This document shows positions 55,844 through 64,000 of a DNA stretch of 64,000 bases, piece by piece. The stretch comes from Flagellimonas abyssi (GTDB lineage Bacteria > Bacteroidota > Bacteroidia > Flavobacteriales > Flavobacteriaceae), in the NCBI RefSeq assembly GCF_019457905.1, contig NZ_JAHZSV010000010.1, positions 62,001-126,000 on the forward strand. Reading direction: 5' to 3'. The notes beneath the pieces are model-generated. The model made no database searches and had not been told where the DNA came from. It was given only the letters and a program-made list of their open reading frames with translations. Position numbers and translations under genes: made by a program. Each line of letters opens with the position of its first letter. The stretch's first letter is position 1.

Positions 55844-56562
55844 TCATCGTCCAACTTTTTATAGTGATATTTGATTTCTATTTTTTCTTTAGGCTCTTCT
55901 GGCGTACTCTCGATGAAATTGCCGTTAGCATCAAAATGTTTTAGGAAAGGGTCATCCTCTTCCCTATAATCTTCTCGTTCCCAATCATATTTCCGAACCT
56001 CTGGAACTTGGATTTTAGTAACAAAAGCAAGTACCAATCCGGTGAAAAAACCCGCCAAATGGCCTTCCCACGAAATACCGTCCTTGACCGGGAATATATA
56101 CCAGATCATACTGCCATATATGAACACCACAACCAACGACAGGGCGACCAAACGATAATTCTTGGCCAAAATTCCTTTAAAAAATATAAAACTGGCCAAT
56201 AAGTAAATAACCCCACTTGCCCCAATATGATAAGATGGTCTGGCTATTGCCCACGTCAACAACCCCGAAACCAGAGCCCCGATCAACAAAACCCGAAGGG
56301 CCGCACTCCTATAAAAATAGAACAGAAATGCCGTCAACACCGCCAGAGGAATGGTATTGTTGTATAAATGTTCAATGGAACCATGGATAAACGGACTGAA
56401 GAATACTCCTTGCAGGCCCGATAATCTGCGAGGATATACACCGTACTCGTTCAAATTGATGCCCAATTGCATCTCTACCCAGAATACAATCCAAATGGAC
56501 AATACCGCCACTAGGGGCGCTACTATAACTGAATTAGAGAATTTAAGCGAATCTGAACTCAT
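55840..56562 (-). CDS. rhomboid-family intramembrane serine protease
   Basis: A 240-residue membrane protease with about six transmembrane helices. The catalytic dyad is Ser116 in HIGASGVIY (GxSG) and His168 in EGHLAGFFTG; HGSIEHLYNN near 60-69 contains the conserved HxxxN-type oxyanion residues. The cytoplasmic tail (190-240) is acidic. Substrates unknown. Confidence 0.92.
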   Translation of the reverse strand: MSSDSLKFSNSVIVAPLVAVLSIWIVFWVEMQLGINLNEYGVYPRRLSGLQGVFFSPFIHGSIEHLYNNTIPLAVLTAFLFYFYRSAALRVLLIGALVSGLLTWAIARPSYHIGASGVIYLLASFIFFKGILAKNYRLVALSLVVVFIYGSMIWYIFPVKDGISWEGHLAGFFTGLVLAFVTKIQVPEVRKYDWEREDYREEDDPFLKHFDANGNFIESTPEEPKEKIEIKYHYKKLDDD

Positions 56563-56682
56563 ACGGTCACAAAATCAAACATCCCGCCATAACATTAAAA
56601 TTATACAAATTGTCAGGTGGCAGATGAAAATCCTTCCTCTTTTAAGAACAACGGACCATCAAATTTATTTTATTTTTGATGT

Positions 56683-57960
56683 ATGAACGAACCTTTGGCA
56701 GAACGCATACGTCCGAAAACTTTAGAGGATTATATCAGTCAGCAACATTTGGTGGGGAAGCAGGGCGCTTTGACCAATCAAATTAAAAGTGGAGTAATCC
56801 CCTCATTGATTTTTTGGGGCCCGCCCGGAACAGGAAAAACCACCTTGGCCAATATAATCGCAACGGAAAGCCAAAGGCCATTTTATACTTTGAGTGCAAT
56901 TAGTAGCGGCGTAAAAGATGTCCGAGAGGTGATTGACAAAGCCAAACAAAGTGGTGGCCTGTTTACATCTAAAAACCCCATTCTTTTTATTGACGAGATT
57001 CACCGATTTAGCAAGTCACAGCAGGATTCTTTGCTCGCTGCGGTGGAAAAAGGTTGGGTGACACTTGTTGGTGCAACTACCGAGAACCCGAGTTTTGAGG
57101 TAATTCCTGCACTTTTGTCGCGCTGCCAAGTCTATACTTTGAATTCTTTTGGAAAAGACGACCTTGTAGCACTCTTGGAGCGCGCCATCGAGACCGACAC
57201 CTTGCTTTCCAAAAAAGACATTGAACTTAAAGAAACGGATGCCCTGCTGCGCTTATCGGGAGGAGATGGCCGCAAATTGCTCAATATCTTTGAGCTAATC
57301 GTTAATTCCGAACCAAGTGAAAAAATTGTAATCACCAATGAGCTGGTACTTAACAAGGTCCAAAGCAACACGGTTCGGTATGATAAAACCGGGGAACAAC
57401 ATTACGATATTGTTTCAGCCTTTATTAAAAGTGTTCGTGGAAGCGACCCAAACGCCGCTGTTTATTGGTTGGCCCGTATGATTGAAGGAGGCGAAGATGT
57501 AAAATTCATTGCCCGTAGAATGATCATATTGGCATCCGAAGATATAGGAAACGCCAATCCTACTGCACTTGTAATGGCCAATACCACTTTCCAATCCGTA
57601 ACAACGATAGGATACCCAGAGGCCAGGATAATTTTGAGCCAATGCGCTACTTATTTAGCTAGTTCGCCCAAAAGCAATGCCAGCTACATGGCCATTAACG
57701 AAGCGCAACAAAAAGTTCGTCAGACCGGGGATCTATCTGTGCCTATTCCTTTAAGGAATGCTCCAACTAAATTAATGAAAGACCTGGGCTATGGAAAAGG
57801 ATATGCATACGCACATGACTACGAAAACAATTTTGTGGATTTTGAATTTCTCCCGGAAGAAATTTCAGGTACCTCTTTCTATAGACCTGGGAACAACCCG
57901 AGAGAAAATGCCATGAAGGATTTCCTAAAAAAAAGATGGAAGAACAAGTATGATTTTTAG
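56683..57960 (+). CDS. rarA: replication-associated recombination protein RarA (MgsA)
   Basis: AAA+ ATPase of the clamp-loader branch acting at stalled forks. The 425-residue product has the P-loop GPPGTGKT at 46-53, Walker [10 protein letters not shown] at 101-109, sensor [20 protein letters not shown], and a C-terminal tetramerisation domain ([43 protein letters not shown]). Divergent from the rhomboid gene. Confidence 0.96.
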   Translation: MNEPLAERIRPKTLEDYISQQHLVGKQGALTNQIKSGVIPSLIFWGPPGTGKTTLANIIATESQRPFYTLSAISSGVKDVREVIDKAKQSGGLFTSKNPILFIDEIHRFSKSQQDSLLAAVEKGWVTLVGATTENPSFEVIPALLSRCQVYTLNSFGKDDLVALLERAIETDTLLSKKDIELKETDALLRLSGGDGRKLLNIFELIVNSEPSEKIVITNELVLNKVQSNTVRYDKTGEQHYDIVSAFIKSVRGSDPNAAVYWLARMIEGGEDVKFIARRMIILASEDIGNANPTALVMANTTFQSVTTIGYPEARIILSQCATYLASSPKSNASYMAINEAQQKVRQTGDLSVPIPLRNAPTKLMKDLGYGKGYAYAHDYENNFVDFEFLPEEISGTSFYRPGNNPRENAMKDFLKKRWKNKYDF

Positions 57961-58796
57961 AACTTGATATCTAGTTCTTTCTGAACTTTTTCGCCGTTTT
58001 CAGAATACTCCAACAACCACTTGCCATCCTTTTGGAAGACTACTGCATTGTTGCCATTAAAATCGGTCATAAATACGTTGTCCATGGAAGTTTCCTGCAA
58101 CTTCAACACAACCTTTGGTGTGCTATCCACGAGTTGATAGCCAAAATCGGTCGGCTGTGCATACAAAACCTCGGTTGGCAACTCAGACGATTGCTTTTCG
58201 GCGGCTCTTACAATGGATGATGGTTTCGGTTCCACAGCTTTGTAAACTTGCTCCTCTGTAGTCGATTTTTGCTCAATAATATGCTCCTTTGAATCTTCTT
58301 GAACTGATTTTACATCGTCCTTAAAATTGAGGGTAACCGTCGCTGATTCTTTTTTCTCCTGCTCATGCGGCACATAGCTGTAATCCATTCCAGCAAAAGA
58401 GATAAATGCTTTTTGAATAGCATCTTTGTATGCCTTATCGTATTCCTTGATCTTGCTAATTCCTTCAACAGACCTAAATATTTCAACATTGTTACAATCC
58501 TTTAGGGTGATTGTAACTTTTGTGGTAAACATATTGGAACCATCCTCCAAATTGGCCAATAGCCCCAAACACCTGTTGCCTGCCAAATCCATTGGGAGTG
58601 CATCATCATAAACGGGATTAAAGCCATTTTGTTCAAAAAAATATTTGACCAAAGTGCTGGTCTGGTATTCATTCACCGATTTAAATGCATCAAACTTCTT
58701 GGGCACAATGATATATTTGTAATCGTTCAACTGAGCATTTACCACTGTGTTCAATCCCATTGCAAAAAGCAATATGTACAATACTTTATGTTTCAT
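57957..58796 (-). CDS. secreted hypothetical protein, last gene of envelope operon
   Basis: A 279-residue protein with signal peptide 1-21 (VNA-QL). The mature N-terminal part (about 22-130) reads DYKYIIVPKKFDAFKSVNEY and VEIFRSVEGISKIKEYDKAY, a pattern I have seen in flavobacterial periplasmic proteins but cannot name. A Gln/Lys/Ser-rich linker (about 140-200) leads to a small C-terminal beta domain (FMTDFNGNNAVVFQKDGKWL). It follows the DUF5723 gene by 13 bases and its stop overlaps the rarA stop by 4 bases. Confidence 0.7.
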   Translation of the reverse strand: MKHKVLYILLFAMGLNTVVNAQLNDYKYIIVPKKFDAFKSVNEYQTSTLVKYFFEQNGFNPVYDDALPMDLAGNRCLGLLANLEDGSNMFTTKVTITLKDCNNVEIFRSVEGISKIKEYDKAYKDAIQKAFISFAGMDYSYVPHEQEKKESATVTLNFKDDVKSVQEDSKEHIIEQKSTTEEQVYKAVEPKPSSIVRAAEKQSSELPTEVLYAQPTDFGYQLVDSTPKVVLKLQETSMDNVFMTDFNGNNAVVFQKDGKWLLEYSENGEKVQKELDIKF

Positions 58797-58809
58797 ATAT
58801 CAAAGATAC

Positions 58810-60273
58810 TCAATTACCGTTCCAAGATATAATATTAAATCCGAACTGTAAAGAAGCATAGTGGCTGTCCGCAATATTGGAGTAGCTTAGAAGATTGTCT
58901 GCCAGCACATAAAAGTTTACGGGACCCATCTGAAAATTTGCGCCCAAACCTATATTTGTAAAGGAATATTTATCCACGGTATACGTACCTTTTAATGAAA
59001 GTACACGACCAAAACGTCTTTGATAAAAACCGGTCAATGCAGCTTGGACCCCCTTTGGTCTTTTTATCATGAACAATTGTCCGCCGATACTGTTGCGGTA
59101 ATAGTCGGAAGTACTTGACATTCCGCCGCTGTTAACGGCGCAACCGCAATTATCAAAAATTCTGCCGGTTCCGCCCTGTCCAAAATCGTATCTAACGGAA
59201 CCGTAAACCTTCACTGGCCTCCAAGAGATATAGCTGGCCTGGTTTTCACCATGTGGCAATGCTGCATCGATTTCATCTATAAGTTCTTGCCATTTGTCAT
59301 TGTCAACGTCATCGATATCCTCTGGAAGAACAATAGAAATACCGTCTGTAGTGGTGCTACCTGCAAAAGTATAGTTCCAAACATCCTTTGAATTGCTGAT
59401 AAATCCAAGATCCAAAACACTAGCTGTAATGGTCGTCTGCGGATTTAAATTATAACTAAAACCAACATCAACACCAAAACCCAGGTTTCCACCCAACAGC
59501 GTCCTTTCCGTAAACAGGCTTTTTACATCCTTTTTCGTAGTTCCCGTATCCTCTTCGATGATATCATAAAAACCTTTAACACCGGCCGTTTGTAACTGCA
59601 TATCTGCACTGATGGCACTTTCGTAGACATTGTTCTGTCCTTCCCTTGTAACAAATGACCCTGAATTGTTTATGGATTGAAACTGAAAAATACTGGAATA
59701 TATTTTGGCTCTTCCTCCAATCGTAAGATTCTCATTTACTTTTCTATTGATGCCAAAATGAAGCACATTGACCATTTCACCACGAAGATTTAGGTCGCCT
59801 AAATCAAAATTTCTACCCAAATTTGCTCCTCCATTACCTTCAAAAGCCAAAATGGCCAAGTCCTTGGGCCAGTAGGAAATAATGTCCATTTCGCCATACA
59901 TTCCAAAGGAATAGTAATCATCCAGTCTGTTTTTGCCCCTGAACCCTACAGTAAATGCCTCTATCTGACTTGTAGAGCTAAAATCATCTCTATCGGTCAT
60001 AACCGACAACAATCGCTCTTGCACCTTGGTGGTAAAGTCCACCCCATCATTGGCAAAAAGGTCGTTCACCGTAACTCCACTGGTGGCTCCTTGCACGGAC
60101 AGACCTGACAAAACAGGAATACCTGCATGCCATTTCTGCGAGGTCTTGACTCCTGGATTGACCATCAAAGATTGGGGAATCTCATAAAAATCGTACAATA
60201 CCTCCTTGTTCTGGGCAAATCCGGTGGCGTATACAAAAAGTGTAATCAGGATAAGTCTTGGGGCCATACTCAT
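58810..60273 (-). CDS. DUF5723-type outer-membrane beta-barrel protein
   Basis: A 487-residue protein with signal peptide 1-20 (GFA-QN) and alternating amphipathic strands throughout, ending in an aromatic-rich strand (YASLQFGFNIISWNGN). FYEIPQSLMVNPGVKTSQKWHAGIP near the start and the repeated L-x-G-F-x-V-D-x-G-F pattern are what I expect from the DUF5723 family of Bacteroidota. Function unknown. Start overlaps the stop of the upstream lipoprotein gene (ATGA). Confidence 0.75.
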   Translation of the reverse strand: MSMAPRLILITLFVYATGFAQNKEVLYDFYEIPQSLMVNPGVKTSQKWHAGIPVLSGLSVQGATSGVTVNDLFANDGVDFTTKVQERLLSVMTDRDDFSSTSQIEAFTVGFRGKNRLDDYYSFGMYGEMDIISYWPKDLAILAFEGNGGANLGRNFDLGDLNLRGEMVNVLHFGINRKVNENLTIGGRAKIYSSIFQFQSINNSGSFVTREGQNNVYESAISADMQLQTAGVKGFYDIIEEDTGTTKKDVKSLFTERTLLGGNLGFGVDVGFSYNLNPQTTITASVLDLGFISNSKDVWNYTFAGSTTTDGISIVLPEDIDDVDNDKWQELIDEIDAALPHGENQASYISWRPVKVYGSVRYDFGQGGTGRIFDNCGCAVNSGGMSSTSDYYRNSIGGQLFMIKRPKGVQAALTGFYQRRFGRVLSLKGTYTVDKYSFTNIGLGANFQMGPVNFYVLADNLLSYSNIADSHYASLQFGFNIISWNGN

Positions 60274-60833
60274 TGTAGTTGAAATAAAAATTCAGCTCCA
60301 GAGCGAAATATAATCCTTGCATCAGGATTTGCAGAAACACTTGAACCAACACTTAGATTATCCGCTATAACCCGAAGACTTTTTGTACTGGATAATATAT
60401 TTATGTTCTTGCCTCCTGCCCCATAAAAGACTGGATACTCCACAATATCCGGACTATTGGCCTCGATATCAAACCTCTCTACATCCAAAACCCTTCCATC
60501 TTCATTCAAAAATTCAATGACTATGCGAAGCCTTTTGCTTGTGGTGTTTTGTATTTGATAGGTCATTGTGCCTTCGATTAAACGCTCTGCTACATACTGC
60601 TCGTTAAACGCTTCAAAAGTGACCTCTTGAAAATAAAAAGAGCCCAATGGCCCTGCTAAATTTATGGTCTCCTCATCGGATTCCAAATAAAAAATCCCTG
60701 AGGACAAGGTCGGGGTCACCCTTAAATCATCAAACTGATCAAAATCTTGCTCTTCCATACAGGATATGGTGCAACACAATAAACCTGTGATCCAGAGAGT
60801 GGAATACAGTAATTTTCTCATAGCCAAAAACAT
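60270..60833 (-). CDS. hypothetical lipoprotein, first gene of envelope operon
   Basis: A 187-residue lipoprotein. Two starts are possible: ATG at 60833 or ATG at 60821; both give a lipobox ending TISC (Cys25 or Cys21). The mature part is a small beta-rich domain (GSFYFQEVTFEAFNEQYVAE, LRIVIEFLNEDGRVLDVERF). No recognised family. It is translationally coupled to the DUF5723 barrel gene, so the two proteins may form a complex in the outer membrane. Confidence 0.7.
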   Translation of the reverse strand: MFLAMRKLLYSTLWITGLLCCTISCMEEQDFDQFDDLRVTPTLSSGIFYLESDEETINLAGPLGSFYFQEVTFEAFNEQYVAERLIEGTMTYQIQNTTSKRLRIVIEFLNEDGRVLDVERFDIEANSPDIVEYPVFYGAGGKNINILSSTKSLRVIADNLSVGSSVSANPDARIIFRSGAEFLFQLQ

Positions 60834-60875
60834 TTCCCAGTGTCAAAAGTGGGGTTTGCCACTTGTAATATAACT

Positions 60876-61565
60876 CTATAAAATGTTTTTTATTTCAATA
60901 AGGTCGTGAATCATGGTACATTCTCCATGATCGGATTCTTTGTGAAAATTATAGTGCAGCACTTGCATCCCCAAGGCTTTTGCCCCTAAAATATCGGCTT
61001 CGAGATTATCCCCTATCATCAAAGAGTTCTGGGGCTTTACCTTTGCCTGTTCCAATGCCATTTGAAAAATGTAGGGGTCCGGTTTTTTAACACCGGCCAT
61101 TTCTGAATCAATTATTTTTTGAAAATAATGATGGATTCCACTTCCTCTCAACTTTTTGGTCTGTACCTCCTGAAATCCATTGGTTATAATGTGCAACTTG
61201 TATTTTGGAAAAAGATATTCCAAAGTTTCCAGGGTATTGGGCAACAAATGGTTGAAAGATGATAGGTGGGCGATATATTCGTGGGACAATACGTCTATGA
61301 TTTCGTCTGGCACATGTTCCCCGAGCCTATCAAATGTTTGTTTTAAACGCTGGTACCTTAGCTCGGACTTTCCAATTCCATTCTGCCGGTACAATGCCCA
61401 CATTTGCATGTTGATGGGGGCATAAACCTCTAAGAAGTCGTCCAAATCTACGTTGACCTTATTTTCAACCAAAATTTTGGCGAAGGTCAATGCCGAGTTT
61501 TTTTCAAAATCCCATAAAGTGTGGTCCAAATCAAAAAAAACATCGGTTACTTTATGATCAAACAT
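60876..61565 (-). CDS. yjjG: YjjG-family noncanonical pyrimidine nucleotidase (HAD superfamily)
   Basis: Cytoplasmic HAD phosphatase of 229 residues. Motif I DLDHTLWDF with nucleophile Asp12 and Asp14, motif II IITNGF, motif III Lys in VKKPDPYIF and motif IV MIGDNLEADILGA are all intact; an alpha-helical cap lies between I and II. YjjG relatives clean modified nucleotides. It overlaps the upstream deacetylase-like gene by 8 bases. Confidence 0.88.
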   Translation of the reverse strand: MFDHKVTDVFFDLDHTLWDFEKNSALTFAKILVENKVNVDLDDFLEVYAPINMQMWALYRQNGIGKSELRYQRLKQTFDRLGEHVPDEIIDVLSHEYIAHLSSFNHLLPNTLETLEYLFPKYKLHIITNGFQEVQTKKLRGSGIHHYFQKIIDSEMAGVKKPDPYIFQMALEQAKVKPQNSLMIGDNLEADILGAKALGMQVLHYNFHKESDHGECTMIHDLIEIKNIL

Positions 61566-62853
61566 AGTATCTCTTTAAAAGGGATTGATACAGCTCCATC
61601 CAATCCAAATGCTGCTTTCCTCCCAAGAGCTCATTTGAGAATACAAAAATAAAGTCGCCCTTGACCTGTTTTACCAATCGGTATACCTTATCCATTTTCT
61701 CGTATACTTCTTCCTTGCTCTTGTACTTTACCAAAGCATAGTCGTGCATGGCAAACGGATGGATCTTAATGGGTTGTCTCACCTCTGTATTGATGTCGTA
61801 AAAATAAAAAGGCGTGCAAGTACCTGCCCTGAAACCAATTTCGTGGGTGTAGCCCATAGAAAAGTCATCCGTGAACTCCGTTTCCACCAAATTCCTGTAG
61901 GTCGCGGGAACATTTACTTTATTATAACGCAACCGGGCATAGCTGATGGGTCTATTGATTAAGTTGCCCAATTGTTTCTTTTCCTCCCGGAGCACATTTT
62001 TGTCATAAGATGATATAAACGAGGTACTCAAGGAAACAATACTATAATCAGCTACGGATTTGATCAAATAGCGAAATTTGTTATTATTGGTGGATACGTT
62101 TTTATCGTGTGCCGAATGCTTTGCAAACTGAAAAAAGAACATGGTTTTAATGGGAAACTTTTTATGGATATCCACCAACTCGAAAAAATTGTCATAAGGG
62201 TCTTTTTTGAGTCTCATCATCACCGAAAAGCGATCCAAGACATCCCTGAACCTAAAATTCCCCAAATCCAATAAAAGCCCTCCTATACTACGGGCAATCC
62301 CCCTCATGGCATACGCATGTGAAGTTGTAACATTTATAATCGAGGTAAAACGATAGTCCTTTTCCTTATTTTCCAAATCCGGGAACCTATCCTTTAAGGC
62401 CTCCAATAATTTGTAGGCCCAAAGGTCTACCACAGGAAGCTCCAAAAAGTCATTCTGATAAGCTATACTTTCCTTCACAGGGAACCTGCCCACACTGTCC
62501 TTAACATGGGGCAAATATTCTTCGTACCTGCTCAAAAGAAAGAAACTGGCCGAAAAAACATCAAAGGGAACAGTGCTTTTATCCCCAGCTGAAAAAAAAC
62601 AGGGAAGCCCGTCCCAATCTGATACCCTCACCTCTAAATCATTGATGCCTTGCTCAAACAAAAGATCATTGCTTCGAATAAAGAATTCGTTCTGCAGGGG
62701 TTGTTTGGAATACGTCATTTTAGGCCCATTATGTTTGATGAACTCCTCGACCTTTGTTGTAAAACCCATCTCCACGCCCAAGATTTTTTCAAAAATCTGT
62801 TTGGCCGTATAGGTCAATCGATTGGTTACCTTATGTGTAAAAATCAACAACAT
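61558..62853 (-). CDS. polysaccharide-deacetylase-like protein, catalytic motifs apparently lost
   Basis: A 431-residue protein without signal peptide that matches a flavobacterial family annotated as polysaccharide deacetylase (NodB fold with DUF7033 N-terminus): TKVEEFIKHNGPKMTYSKQP, NDLLFEQGI, PFDVFSASFFLLSRYEEYLP, and IGFRAGTCTPFYFYDI. The metal site looks missing: the Asp-x-Asp segment reads VTTSHAYA (175-182), the His-Pro-Ser segment reads SLSTSF (274-279) and the later Arg-Gln-His segment reads ARLRY (306-310). These comparisons are from memory. It starts 4 bases before the end of radC. Confidence 0.78.
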   Translation of the reverse strand: MLLIFTHKVTNRLTYTAKQIFEKILGVEMGFTTKVEEFIKHNGPKMTYSKQPLQNEFFIRSNDLLFEQGINDLEVRVSDWDGLPCFFSAGDKSTVPFDVFSASFFLLSRYEEYLPHVKDSVGRFPVKESIAYQNDFLELPVVDLWAYKLLEALKDRFPDLENKEKDYRFTSIINVTTSHAYAMRGIARSIGGLLLDLGNFRFRDVLDRFSVMMRLKKDPYDNFFELVDIHKKFPIKTMFFFQFAKHSAHDKNVSTNNNKFRYLIKSVADYSIVSLSTSFISSYDKNVLREEKKQLGNLINRPISYARLRYNKVNVPATYRNLVETEFTDDFSMGYTHEIGFRAGTCTPFYFYDINTEVRQPIKIHPFAMHDYALVKYKSKEEVYEKMDKVYRLVKQVKGDFIFVFSNELLGGKQHLDWMELYQSLLKRYYV

Positions 62854-62856
62854 GGA

Positions 62857-63555
62857 CTACAGTATTCCTTTATCGGCAAAGCTCAAATATTGGTGTTGGG
62901 CCAAGATTAAATGATCCAATATTTTTATATCCAGAGCTTCTGATGCCACTTTCAATTTTTTTGTTATTTGTTTGTCTGCAGCACTTGGTGCCAATGTCCC
63001 TGAAGGGTGGTTGTGTGCCAAAATAATACCCACAGCCCCAAGCTCCAATGCTTGTTTTAGGACAAGCCTAACATCTACCAAAGTTCCTGTAATGCCCCCT
63101 TTGCTCAGCTGTGCTTTATGGACAACTTTGTTTGAATTGTTCAGGTAAACAATCCAGAACTCCTCGTGCGGAAGTTCGCCAATCAGTGGATATAGCAACT
63201 CAAAAGCATCGTGACTGCTCTGTATTTTGATTATTTTGGAAGTATCCTCCGATCGTCTGCGCCTACCCATCTCCAATGCTGCGGCAATTGTTACGGCCTT
63301 GGCCTCGCCAATTCCTTTAAAGCGCATCAACTGGTTTACCGATAACTTTCCGAGCTCATTGAGGTTATTGTCCACAGAAGCCAATATCCGTTTGGAAAGT
63401 TCCACTGCGCTCTCGTTCCTACTTCCTGATCCAATTAAAATAGCAATCAGTTCGGCATCCGAAAGTACAAAACTCCCTTTTTGTACTAACTTTTCTCTTG
63501 GCCTATCATCATCGGCCCAGTTTTTTATAGAAAAGGAAGCTAGTTTTTCTTGCAT
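62857..63555 (-). CDS. radC: RadC-family protein (JAB/MPN domain)
   Basis: A 232-residue protein. An N-terminal helix-hairpin-helix region (LMRFKGIGEAKAVTIAAALE near 77-96) precedes a JAMM domain with Glu132 in EEFWIVYLNN, the HNHPSG motif at 181-186 and the metal-binding Asp194. RadC was named for radiation sensitivity but is not proven to act in repair; DNA- or nucleotide-linked function is likely. First gene of the operon with the deacetylase-like and yjjG genes. Confidence 0.92.
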   Translation of the reverse strand: MQEKLASFSIKNWADDDRPREKLVQKGSFVLSDAELIAILIGSGSRNESAVELSKRILASVDNNLNELGKLSVNQLMRFKGIGEAKAVTIAAALEMGRRRRSEDTSKIIKIQSSHDAFELLYPLIGELPHEEFWIVYLNNSNKVVHKAQLSKGGITGTLVDVRLVLKQALELGAVGIILAHNHPSGTLAPSAADKQITKKLKVASEALDIKILDHLILAQHQYLSFADKGIL

Positions 63556-63608
63556 GTGCTAAAGATAGGAGAATAATTTTATGTAATTTTCAATATAAAT
63601 CCTTCATA

Positions 63609-64000
63609 ATGAAATCCCTTTTCAATACTGAGGCGCACGAAGAAATTATTGCACGTATCCATCAACTTTCAGAATCTTCGGAAAGGCAATGGGGCAAAAT
63701 GAAAGTTGGCCAAATGCTTCACCATTGCCAATTTCCATTAAAAATATCCTTGAAACGGCACAAATCGGATGGCAATGCCAATTTTATGCTCAAACTTGTG
63801 GGCAAATTTTTTAAAAAAAGCTTGTACAACGATAAACCATGGCGCCAAGGTTTGCCCACTGCCAAAGGTTTGAAGGTTGTGGAGGACAAAGATTTTACAA
63901 AAGAAAAGGATATCTTACTTGGTCTGGTGAACGATTTTCATAATGAAAAAGATAAAAAAGAGTGGGACCCACACCCAGTTTTTGGGTCTTTTACACCCGA
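63609..64000 (+). CDS. DUF1569-family protein (partial, 3' end outside window)
   Basis: ATG at 63609 opens a frame that runs to the window edge (130 codons, no stop). RQWGKMKVGQMLHHCQFPLK near 27-46 and PVFGSFTP at the end fit the DinB-like four-helix DUF1569 family, whose members bind a metal through His residues; function unknown. Divergent from radC. Confidence 0.75.
   Translation, partial: MKSLFNTEAHEEIIARIHQLSESSERQWGKMKVGQMLHHCQFPLKISLKRHKSDGNANFMLKLVGKFFKKSLYNDKPWRQGLPTAKGLKVVEDKDFTKEKDILLGLVNDFHNEKDKKEWDPHPVFGSFTP

Noticed and set aside
56671..56678. TATTTTTG directly before rarA
   Set aside because: It lies 5 bases before the start codon, so transcription would begin inside the gene; no -33 element.

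Overview
The window looks like chromosome from a marine member of the Flavobacteriaceae (Bacteroidota), plausibly close to Muricauda/Allomuricauda; the genus is an inference. The evidence is: SusC/SusD and FecA-type TonB receptors, many lipoproteins with Bacteroidota-type signals, a Cys-poor (zinc-free) L36, a str-S10-spc-alpha ribosomal cluster without tuf, adk or map, promoter elements of the TTG-N19-TAnnTTTG type, and DUF5723, Pr6Pr and CtlX family genes. I see no rRNA, tRNA, CRISPR array, prophage or insertion sequence.

Layout. 1-7.9 kb: the end of queE, a secreted RidA-like protein, a HerA/YjgR-type ATPase, an HxlR repressor divergent from a hydrolase-glyoxalase pair, then folD and ffh. 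8-13.2 kb: a cell-surface signalling locus made of an ECF sigma factor, a FecR anti-sigma factor and a FecA-like transducer receptor, with a divergent lipoprotein built from four repeats. 13.3-19.4 kb: argS, an SDR-DUF2867 reductase, a CarboxypepD_reg-type exported protein, and intergenic stretches holding copies of a short palindromic repeat; a piece of that repeat also appears in frame inside argS. 19.4-28.4 kb: a membrane protein, a deiminase plus CtlX ureidase pair, gltA, a glycogen synthase, eno and carA.

28.5-45.6 kb is one minus-strand block of 31 genes running from rpsL to rplQ: translation factors, ribosomal proteins, SecY and RpoA. A good promoter precedes rpsL. Structured spacers (rpsJ-rplC and rpsK-rpsD) may hold uncharacterised regulatory RNA.

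46.1-55.0 kb is an outer-membrane uptake locus: SusC, SusD_2-type SusD and a third surface lipoprotein, closed by a terminator, followed by a PQQ/sorbosone-dehydrogenase-like lipoprotein and an arylsulfotransferase-like lipoprotein. No glycoside hydrolase is present. 55-64 kb holds rlmB, a rhomboid protease, rarA, a three-gene envelope operon (lipoprotein, DUF5723 protein, secreted protein), a radC / deacetylase-like / yjjG operon, and the start of a DUF1569 gene.

Best candidates for something not yet described: the repeat lipoprotein with its ECF/FecR/TonB transducer locus; the repeat-derived segment inside argS; the polysaccharide-deacetylase-like protein that appears to have lost its metal ligands; and the hairpin/terminator arrangement between rpsJ and rplC.
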